From the NCBI RefSeq assembly GCF_002737765.1, contig NZ_PEGG01000210.1:1-6600 (forward strand): a stretch of 6,600 nucleotides of DNA. The letters run 5' to 3'. Positions 1-5,509 of this stretch are shown here, in pieces. Made by a program: the position numbers and the translations under genes. The DNA is from Caulobacter sp. B11 (GTDB taxonomy: Bacteria > Pseudomonadota > Alphaproteobacteria > Caulobacterales > Caulobacteraceae). Position 1 is the stretch's first letter. Each line of letters begins with the position of its first letter. The notes under the pieces are model-generated. The model did no database searches. It was not told where the DNA came from and saw only the letters and a list, made by a program, of their open reading frames with translations.

Positions 1-1277
1 GGCGTCGCGATAGTGCTGGGCCGCGCCGGTCTCCTCGATGAAGCCCATGCCGCCGTGGATCTGCACGCCCTGCGAGGCGACCTCGACGCCGATATCGGTC
101 GACCAGGCCTTGGCGATCGGGGTGAACAGCTCCTCGCGAAGCTTGGCGGACGCGCGATCGGCCTCGCTGGCGCCGCGTTGGGCCAGGTCGGCGGCGACGG
201 CGGTCGACAGGCAGATGCCGCGCGCCGCCTCGATGCGGGCCTTCATCAGCAACAGGGTCCGGCGCACGTCGGGGTGATCGAACAGCCGGGCCGAGGCCTC
301 GCCCGTCCAGGCCGATCGGCCCTGGCGGCGTTCCAGGGAAAAGGCCAGGGCCTGCTGATAGGCGCGCTCGGCGATCGCGACGCCCTGGGTGCCGACCTGC
401 AGCCGCGCGGCGTTCATCATCGTGAACATGTGGGCCAGACCCTGGCCCTGCTGTCCGACCATCTCGGCCTTGGCGCCCTCGAACAGCATCACGCAGGTGG
501 GCGAGCCGTGGATGCCCAGCTTGTGTTCCAGTCCGCCGACCCGCACGGCGTTGGCCGCGCCCAGGGCCCCGTCCTTCGCGACCAGGATCTTGGGGGCGAC
601 AAACAGCGAAATGCCCTTCACCCCGGGGGCGCGTCCGGCGTGCGGGCCAGCACCAGGTGAACGATATTGTCGGCGACGTCATGATCGCCCCAGGTGATGT
701 AGATCTTCTGGCCGGTGATCGTCCAACCGCCGTCGCCGTCGGGCGTGGCCATTGTGGTGATCGTGCCCAGGTCCGAACCCGACTGCGGCTCGGTCAGGTT
801 CATGGTCCCGGTCCAGTCGCCCGACACCAGCTTCGGCAGGTACAGCGCCTTCTGAGCGTCTGAACCGTGATGGGCCAGGGCCTCGATGGCGCCCAGGCTC
901 AGCATCGGGCACAGGCCAAAGGCCATGTTGGCGGCTTGGAACATCTCGAAGACGCCGACCTCAAGGCACTTGGGCAGGCCCTGGCCGCCGTGGTCGGGAT
1001 CGGCGGCCAGACCGCTCCAGCCGCCCTGCGCGAACTGCCTGTAGGCCTCGGCGAACCCCGGCGCGGCGCGAACAATCCCGTTCTCCAGGCGGGCGCCCAC
1101 CAGGTCGCCGCCGCGATTCAGGGGCGCCAGAACCTCGCCGGCCAGGACGCCCGCCGCTTCCAGAACGGCCTGAACCGTGTCGGGGTCGGCTTCGGGATAG
1201 GCGGCGCCCAGGCGGTCAAAGCCCGCCGCGTGACGCAGCGAGAAGGCGATATCGCGAATGGGGGCGCGGAAGGTCAT
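1..1277 (-). CDS. Acyl-CoA dehydrogenase, large DmdC/FadE-like class (3' end outside window, one frameshift)
   Basis: FAD-dependent flavoenzyme that would introduce an alpha-beta double bond into an acyl-CoA thioester in the cytoplasm and pass electrons to ETF; the substrate cannot be read from the sequence. The start MTFRAPIRDIAFSLRHAAGF is typical of the roughly 590-residue class with an extra N-terminal segment and C-terminal domain. The flavin-binding middle-domain motif TGTMNLTEPQSGSD lies near residues 157-170, followed by GQKIYITWGDHD at 189-200. The frame hits TGA at 618-620 after residue 219 (ARTPDAPPG). Adding one G to the run at 621-624 restores VKGISLFVAPKILV and an open frame to position 1, ending in the family signature QIHGGMGF...QHYRDA. 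About 426 residues are visible. The catalytic Glu of this class lies in a YEGT-type motif a few residues beyond the left edge, so it cannot be checked. A GGAG sits 11 bases before the ATG. The gene is divergent from yceI. The single lost base in a homopolymer looks like a sequencing error. Confidence 0.9.
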
Positions 1278-1358
1278 GGACGTGGAAGCTCCGGATTGTC
1301 GGCGCTCTGTTTAGGCGCGGCCGGCGGTCTCGCCAAGCCAGCCGCCGAGTCGCCCCGG

Positions 1359-1378
1359 CGATCACGCCGTCGTGATCG
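1359..1378. promoter_or_regulatory. Perfect 8-bp inverted repeat in the divergent intergenic gap (candidate operator)
   Basis: CGATCACG and CGTGATCG are exact reverse complements separated by CCGT. They lie in the 186-base gap between the acyl-CoA dehydrogenase start (1277) and the yceI start (1464). A short symmetric site between divergent genes, one of them an acyl-CoA dehydrogenase, fits a dimeric repressor of TetR or GntR type, but no regulator is encoded in the window. As RNA it would form a small hairpin without a U tract, so a terminator is less likely. I found no convincing -35/-10 pair in the rest of the gap. Confidence 0.4.
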
Positions 1379-1463
1379 GAAGTCTCTTTTACCGTCGGAC
1401 GGAGCGCCTATGTGGAGTAAACCGTAACTGATCCAATCACAGTTTGTCTGGAGACCCTTCACC

Positions 1464-2121
1464 ATGGCCCGTCCTTTCGCCTATGCCGCGCTCGCCGCCG
1501 CGCTTTTCTCGGCGCCCGCCGCCCTGGCCGCGCCAGGCGTCACCTCGACCAAGCCCGCCGATCTGCCGGCCGGGACCTATGTGCTCGACAAGACCCACGC
1601 TTCGCTGACCGCCAAGCTGAGCCACATGGGCTTCTCGCACTACACCTTGCGCTTCACGAGCGTGGACGCCAGCTTCAGCTACGATCCCAAGGCGCCGCAG
1701 GCCTCGAAGATCAGCGTCACCGTCGACCCGGCCTCGATCGACACGGCCACGGGCCTCGACGCCTTCGGCCTCAAGTTCAACAAGGAACTGGCCGGCGACG
1801 GCTGGCTGGAAGCCGCCAAGTTCCCGACCATCACCTTCGTCTCGACGGCGGTCGATGTCGGCGACGGCCATAAGGGCAAGGTGACAGGCGACCTGACCCT
1901 GCACGGGGTCACCAAGCCTGTGGTTCTGGACGTCACCTTCACACCCGACAACCGCTGTGTTTCTTCACCGGCGTCGGCAGCGGCTTTGTCCCCGAAGCGT
2001 CAAGACCGGCTTTTCGGCCTCGACCACGATCAAGCGTTCGGAGTTCGGCGTGGCCAAGTACGTGCCGCTGGTCGGCGACGACGTGACCCTCAACATCGAA
2101 GTCGAGTTCGACAAGAAATAG
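1464..2121 (+). CDS. Secreted YceI-family protein (frame disrupted near the C-terminus)
   Basis: YceI proteins are small periplasmic lipocalin-like barrels that bind polyisoprenoid chains; their physiological role is not settled. A Sec signal peptide is visible (MARPFAYAALAAALFSAPAALAA, residues 1-23), then the family pattern: GTYVLDKTHASLTAKLSHMGFS near residues 37-58, PTITFVST near 120-127, and GKVTGDLTLHGVTKPVVLDVTF around 138-159. After about position 1940 the first frame loses similarity. Reading FFTGVGSGFVPEA (1961-1999) needs the next frame, and VKTGFSASTTIKRSEFGV from 1999 needs another. That last frame ends with VEFDKK and TAG at 2119-2121. Two single-base losses, or one net insertion, would restore roughly 220 residues. 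Uncorrected, the first frame would run on to 2165 with an unrelated tail. GGAGA at 1450-1454, nine bases before the ATG, supports the start. The b561-YceI fusion gene follows 126 bases downstream. Confidence 0.88.
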
Positions 2122-2137
2122 TCGATCCCGGGCCCGC

Positions 2138-2173
2138 CTCCCGCTTCAAGTCGGAAACGGCTTGAAGCGGGAG
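2138..2173 (+). terminator. Strong hairpin after yceI (possible terminator or mRNA-processing stem)
   Basis: CTCCCGCTTCAAG (2138-2150) pairs perfectly with CTTGAAGCGGGAG (2161-2173), a 13-bp stem. The ten bases between can add one T-G wobble and two C-G pairs, closing on a GAAA tetraloop of GNRA type. The stem starts 16 bases after the yceI stop and ends 74 bases before the b561 start. No run of T follows (GCGCGCGCTTGGTCTTCT), so it is not a classical intrinsic terminator. It could be a partial terminator, or a stabilising 3' stem that uncouples yceI from the downstream gene. Confidence 0.55.
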
Positions 2174-2247
2174 CGCGCGCTTGGTCTTCTGCGTCAGGTC
2201 CCGCCCCCCGACCGGGCCGGGCCTGAGATATCGACCTGGAGATCTTC

Positions 2248-3542
2248 ATGGCCGCGACCCGGACGCGCTACACCACGGTGGCGATCACCCTGCACTGGCT
2301 GATCGCCGCGGCCATCATCTTCCAGATCATCCTGGGCTGGCGGGCCGGGGACGGCCCCAAGGGCGCCGAAACCTTCGCCCTGTTCCAGCTGCACAAGTCG
2401 ATCGGCATCACCATCCTGCTGCTCAGCCTGTTCCGGCTGGCCTGGCGGCTGTTCAACCCGCCGCCGCCGGCCCCGGTCGGCCAGCCGAGCTGGGAGAAGA
2501 CCGCCTCGCACATCGTGCATATCGGCTTCTACGTGATCATGATCGGCCTGCCGCTGACCGGCTGGATCCTGGTCTCGGCCAGCAAGACCGATATCCCGAC
2601 CCTACTTTTTGGCGCGATCCCCTGGCCGCACCTGCCGCTGATCCCTGACCTCGCCCCGGCGGCCAAGTCTGTCTGGCACGAGATCGGCGAAATCGGTCAC
2701 GGCGTGCTGGTCAAGGTCACCTATCTTCTGCTGCTGCTGCATCTGGGCGCGGTGGCCAAGCATCAGGTGCTGGATAGGGACGGGGTGTTCGGCAACATGG
2801 CCCGGGCGCCAAGCCTGGCCTCAAGGAGCCCCGCGCCTGGCTCGCCGCCGCCGGCCTCGTGGCCGTGGTCGCCGCCGGCTATCTTTACACCCCGGCCGTG
2901 AAGCCCGCCGCCCAGCCCGTCGTCGCCGAGATCCCGGACGAAGCCCCGCCGCCTGCCGCGCCTGTGGCGGCTGGCGCGCCGGCCGCGAGCGTCACGGCCC
3001 CGGCCGCCGAGGCCGCGCTCCCCGCCGCCGCGCCGGCGCTGACGGCGCCCGTCGCCTGGACGGTGAGCAAGGGCTCCAAGCTCGGCTTCACCGCCACCTG
3101 GTCGGGCGAAGCCCTGCAGGGCGAGTTCACCCGCTGGAGCGCCGACATCCTGTTCTCGCCCGACGCCCTGGACCGATCGAAGCTGACCGTGTCGATCGAC
3201 ATGGCCTCGGCCGCGACCGGCGACGCGCAGCGCGACCAGAGCCTGCCCAGCGACGACTTCTTCGCCACGGCCGCCCATCCCAAGGCGGTGTTCAGCGCCA
3301 GCCGGTTCCGCAAGACCGGCGAGGGCAAGTTCGTCGCTGACGGGACCCTGGACCTGCGCGGGGTCAAGAAGCCGCTCAGCCTGCCGTTCAGCCTGAAGAT
3401 CGACGGCGACACGGCCACGGCGCGGGGTGTAACCACCCTCGACCGGACGGTGTTCGGGGTTGGACAGGGTGAATGGGCGGACACGGATCAGATCGCGGCC
3501 AAGGTGAAGGTCAGCTTCGCCCTGACCGCCAAGCGGAAATAG
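2248..3542 (+). CDS. Cytochrome b561 - YceI fusion protein (one frameshift between the domains)
   Basis: The N-terminal part (about residues 1-185) is a four-helix di-haem cytochrome b561 of the CybB type. Helices lie near residues 11-31, 49-67, 90-111 and 152-170. His16 (LHW), His49 (LHKSIG), His151 and His165 match the four haem-ligand positions, with the same 14-residue spacing between the last pair as in E. coli CybB. The family usually moves electrons from quinol. After HQVLDRDGVFGNMARA the frame must shift by one lost base in the C/G-rich stretch 2801-2810. It then reads KPGLKEPRAWLAAAGLVAVV (a fifth helix), a linker of about 55 residues rich in Ala and Pro, and a complete YceI domain from VAWTVSKGSKLGF to the stop at 3540-3542. 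The fifth helix should place the YceI domain in the periplasm (inference). The corrected product is about 431 residues. GGAG at 2238-2241, six bases before the ATG, supports the start. Without correction it would read as a b561 protein ending at 2901 and a separate YceI protein from about 2859. Confidence 0.88.
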
Positions 3543-4450
3543 AGGCGGCCGCGCGCGCGCTGGCCGCCGGCCAACTCGTGCTGCTGCCGACCGAGACGGT
3601 GTATGGCCTGGGCGCCGATGCGGCCAATCCGGCGGCCGTTGCGGCGATCTTTGACGCCAAGGGCCGGCCGCGTTTCAACCCACTGATCGCCCACGTCGCC
3701 GATCTCGAGACCGCCGCCCGCCTCGCCGTCTTCGACGACCGCGCCCTGGCCTTGGCCCGGGCCTTCTGGCCCGGTCCCCTGACCCTGGTGGCCCCGATCC
3801 GCGACGCCGACGCCGTCTGTGACCTGGCCCGCGCCGGGCTGGACACCGTGGCGATCCGGGTGCCGAGCCATCCCCTGTCACGCGCCGTGCTGGCCGCGTT
3901 CGGCGGACCGGTGGTCGCGCCTTCGGCCAATCGCTCGGGCCGCCCCAGCCCCACCACCTATGCCGACGCCCTTGGCGAGACGGGCGACCGCTGCGCGGTG
4001 ACGCTGGACGGGGGACCCTGCGAGGTCGGCCTTGAATCCACGGTCGTCGCGGTGCTCGACGGCCCGCCTCGCCTGCTGCGACCCGGCGCCGTGACCCGCG
4101 TCCAGCTCGAGGCCGTGGTCGGTCCGCTGGCCGAGGCGCAGGATGACGCCAAACGCTCGCCCGGACGGATGGCCCTGCACTACGCGCCCGACGCGCCGGT
4201 GCGGATCAATGCGGTCGCGCCTGAGCCTGGCGAAGCCTTCCTGGCCTTTGGTCCGTGGCCGGCCGGGGAGGGCGTGTTCAATCTCAGCCCGACCGGGTCG
4301 CTGAGCGAAGCCGCCGCCAACCTCTTTTCGTTCCTGCGCGCCGCTGATCGGATCCGGCCGCTCGGCATCGCGGTGGCGGCCATTCCTCACGAGGGCCTGG
4401 GCGAGGCGATCAATGACCGGCTTAGACGCGCGGCCGGGTTCGTGGGATAG
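3473..4450 (+). CDS. sua5: L-threonylcarbamoyladenylate synthase (Sua5/YwlC/TsaC family)
   Basis: Makes threonylcarbamoyl-AMP from threonine, bicarbonate and ATP in the cytoplasm, the first step of t6A37 modification of ANN-decoding tRNAs. The gene is intact over 325 codons. Visible motifs are PTETVYGLGADA (39-50), the KxR signature in KGRPRFNPLI (63-72), PSANRSGRPSPTTY (150-163, the S-x-N motif), GLESTVV (186-192) and RPGA (203-206). The linker SPGRMALHYAP (229-239) leads into a C-terminal Sua5 domain ending in EAINDRLRRAAGFVG. Presence of that domain makes it the longer Sua5 form rather than the short TsaC. The start is uncertain. ATG at 3473 is the only standard in-frame choice that keeps the conserved core, and an AGGG lies three bases upstream. 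It overlaps the preceding gene by 70 bases, however, and the first 20 residues look non-homologous. The small gene at 4457 follows after six bases, suggesting one transcript. Confidence 0.93.
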   Translation: MGGHGSDRGQGEGQLRPDRQAEIEAAARALAAGQLVLLPTETVYGLGADAANPAAVAAIFDAKGRPRFNPLIAHVADLETAARLAVFDDRALALARAFWPGPLTLVAPIRDADAVCDLARAGLDTVAIRVPSHPLSRAVLAAFGGPVVAPSANRSGRPSPTTYADALGETGDRCAVTLDGGPCEVGLESTVVAVLDGPPRLLRPGAVTRVQLEAVVGPLAEAQDDAKRSPGRMALHYAPDAPVRINAVAPEPGEAFLAFGPWPAGEGVFNLSPTGSLSEAAANLFSFLRAADRIRPLGIAVAAIPHEGLGEAINDRLRRAAGFVG

Positions 4451-4456
4451 AGGCCA

Positions 4457-4774
4457 ATGAAATTCAAGATCATGTACCTCGAGGACAAGTCCAAGGGCCT
4501 GAACGGTCCCGCCCGCATCGGTCGGGTGGGGTCGTCCAAGACCGGCGAGACCCTCTACTATGCCGGCCGATCGTTCGAGGCCCTGCGCAACTCCGGCCTG
4601 AAGGCCAATTTTCGCGACCTGGAAACCGGTCAGCCCTTCTGGATCGCCAAGGCCCGCAAGGACGGCGGCGACCGGCTGTTCAAGGGCGCGGGCGAGGCGG
4701 CCGTGATCGACGATGACGTGCGCGAGGAATACTGGAGCAAGATCCGCGGCGTTCCGGATCCGGCCCTAGGCTAG
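4457..4774 (+). CDS. Small conserved-type protein of unknown function, 105 residues
   Basis: I cannot assign a function. The product starts MKFKIMYLEDKSKGLNGPARIGRVG and is soluble in character, with no signal peptide or membrane helix. It carries a Gly-rich start, a central GETLYYAGRSFEALRN stretch, an acidic IDDDVREEYWSKIRG near residues 84-98, and many Lys/Arg and Asp/Glu residues. From memory, proteins of this size and pattern occur in alphaproteobacteria and are sometimes labelled 1-deoxy-D-xylulose-5-phosphate synthase. That label cannot be right, as the real enzyme is about six times longer. The start lies six bases after the sua5 stop, with AGAGG just upstream, so it is probably translated from the same message. 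Codon use matches its neighbours. Its last three codons overlap the end of convergent vapC. Confidence 0.8.
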   Translation: MKFKIMYLEDKSKGLNGPARIGRVGSSKTGETLYYAGRSFEALRNSGLKANFRDLETGQPFWIAKARKDGGDRLFKGAGEAAVIDDDVREEYWSKIRGVPDPALG

Positions 4775-4779
4775 GGCCG
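4761..4779. repeat. 19-bp perfect palindrome across two convergent stop codons
   Basis: CGGCCCTAG, a central G, then CTAGGGCCG: nine bases are exactly reverse-complementary around one base. The palindrome contains the TAG stop of the small unknown gene (4772-4774) and, on the other strand, the TAG stop of vapC (4766-4768). In RNA the innermost pairs cannot form, leaving a GC-rich stem of about six pairs and a small loop, with no T tract on either side. It may act as a weak bidirectional transcription stop between the convergent genes, or may simply reflect the two overlapping stops in a GC-rich context. Confidence 0.5.
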
Positions 4780-5161
4780 AGCTAACATCCGTCAGCGAAA
4801 AGTTGTCGCCCTTGTAGAGCAGCGGCGCGTCCAGGGCCTTGGCCAGGGCGTAGGCGAAACAGTCGGCGAGATTGAGTTTGGCCGGGTGGCGGCCCTTGCC
4901 GAATTTCAGATAGGCGTCGAGAGCGACCGCGTCGACCACGGGCTCGGACGCGACGCGCACCCTGTAGCTGGCGAGCCATTCGTCAAAGGCGGCGCGTGAA
5001 ACGAAATGGCCCCGGCCCGTCAGGACGACGCCTGTTTCGACATAGTTCATCGGCGAAATGAGGATCTCGTCGGCGGCTTCCATGGCTTCGATGAAGGTTG
5101 CGCGATCCGCTTCGAAGGTCCCGATGGCCACGAGCGCTGAGCTATCAATGACGATCCTCAC
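4766..5161 (-). CDS. vapC: VapC toxin, PIN-domain ribonuclease
   Basis: Type II toxin: a magnesium-dependent endoribonuclease that cleaves RNA (tRNA or rRNA in studied members) when not held by VapB. The 131-residue length is usual for the family. The acidic PIN residues are all visible: Asp6 in MRIVIDSSALVA, Glu42 in NYVETGVVL, Asp100 in LNLADCFAYALAKAL, and Asp119 in LLYKGDNFSLTDV. The start is GTG at 5159-5161, overlapping the vapB stop as GTGA, the usual translational coupling in these operons. No well-spaced ribosome site lies upstream, in keeping with coupling. The gene is intact, unlike vapB as sequenced. It ends convergently, overlapping the last nine bases of the small unknown gene. 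Its base composition looks less GC-rich than the flanking genes, consistent with horizontal acquisition, though I have not measured it. Confidence 0.93.
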   Translation of the reverse strand: MRIVIDSSALVAIGTFEADRATFIEAMEAADEILISPMNYVETGVVLTGRGHFVSRAAFDEWLASYRVRVASEPVVDAVALDAYLKFGKGRHPAKLNLADCFAYALAKALDAPLLYKGDNFSLTDVSSALA

Positions 5162-5441
5162 GACTCCGACACGTCAAAGCCTGGAATTTCGTTGATCTCG
5201 TCGAAGTCGGCCTTGGTGATCGGCGGCAGAAGGCCCGCCAGAGCAGCCGGGTCAGGTACTTTTTCGTGATCGCGTCCATCTCCGCGACGGTCCGAGGGCG
5301 ATGCGGGCGAACTTCGCTTCGTTTGGCCGCCAGCCGCTCTCGCACGGCGATTTCGACCGCCGTGGTGAGGCTCTCACCGGTCAGTTCGGCCAGTTCACGC
5401 ACCGCGCGCTCGGCCTCGGGGTTCTTGATCAGGATGCCCAT
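5158..5441 (-). CDS. vapB: VapB antitoxin, Rv0623/PSK-type (one frameshift)
   Basis: Antitoxin that binds its own promoter through the N-terminal part and neutralises VapC through the C-terminal tail. It starts MGILIKNPEAERAVRELAEL and continues TGESLTTAVEIAVRERL, the classic opening of the Rv0623-like VapB family. After MDAITKK the frame breaks at the T run 5260-5264 (an A run on the coding strand). One restored base gives VPDPAALAGLLPPITKADFD, then a tail ending IPGFDVSES and TGA at 5158-5160. The corrected length is 94 residues. Without the base, the frame runs past the vapC start to 5145 with an unrelated tail. I chose ATG 5439-5441 rather than an upstream start at 5489 because a GGAGA lies five bases before it and family similarity begins exactly there. 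A homopolymer sequencing error is the likeliest cause of the break, but if real, the antitoxin would lose its toxin-binding end. Confidence 0.88.
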
Positions 5442-5446
5442 GTCGG

Positions 5447-5451
5447 TCTCC
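5447..5451 (-). promoter_or_regulatory. Ribosome binding site of vapB
   Basis: GGAGA on the minus strand, five bases before ATG 5441. It decides the start of vapB in favour of MGILIK over an in-frame start further upstream at 5489. Confidence 0.6.
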
Positions 5452-5452
5452 G

Positions 5453-5474
5453 GTATAGCTCCCAGTATATACTG
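5453..5474. promoter_or_regulatory. Candidate vapBC operator and shared promoter region
   Basis: CAGTATATACTG at 5463-5474 is a perfect 12-bp palindrome, an AT-rich island in very GC-rich DNA. A second inverted pair, GTATA (5453-5457) and TATAC (5468-5472), overlaps it. The site lies 22 bases upstream of the vapB start, where VapBC complexes autoregulate in studied systems. Because it is palindromic, it offers TATACT, a good -10 hexamer, on both strands. On the minus strand it could serve vapBC. On the plus strand it lies 36 bases before the oxidase start at 5510. I could not identify a clear -35 box for either. Confidence 0.5.
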
Positions 5475-5509
5475 ACAGGCGCCGCCCACGAAGCGTATCC
5501 TCCGTCCCC

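Noticed and set aside
13..660. Long plus-strand open frame opposite the acyl-CoA dehydrogenase
   Set aside because: It is the antisense shadow of a clearly recognised dehydrogenase on the minus strand. The composition (Gly, Ala, Arg, His rich) is typical of a high-GC antisense frame, and no domain is visible.
1347..1351. GAGTC, a GANTC-type CcrM methylation site in the gap upstream of yceI
   Set aside because: A single pentamer is expected by chance and other copies lie inside genes; cell-cycle control cannot be argued from it.
867..1427. 186-codon plus-strand open frame over the dehydrogenase start
   Set aside because: Antisense shadow with no recognisable motif; it runs into the intergenic gap only because high GC makes stops rare.
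1385..1440. Possible promoter in CTCTTTTACC...CCTATGTGG and GTAACTGATCC upstream of yceI
   Set aside because: Neither the spacing nor the hexamers match a housekeeping promoter well enough to place a box.
2801..2810. Programmed ribosomal frameshifting in the b561-YceI gene
   Set aside because: There is no slippery heptamer and no stop signal enforcing a shift. Other genes in the window show the same kind of break, so sequencing error is more likely.
2885..3484. 199-codon minus-strand open frame opposite the YceI domain
   Set aside because: Its Ala/Gly/Ser richness mirrors the Ala/Pro linker on the other strand. The plus strand encodes a recognisable YceI domain.
3488..4390. Several minus-strand open frames opposite sua5
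   Set aside because: Low-complexity Arg/Gly/Ala shadows of an intact, motif-rich plus-strand gene.
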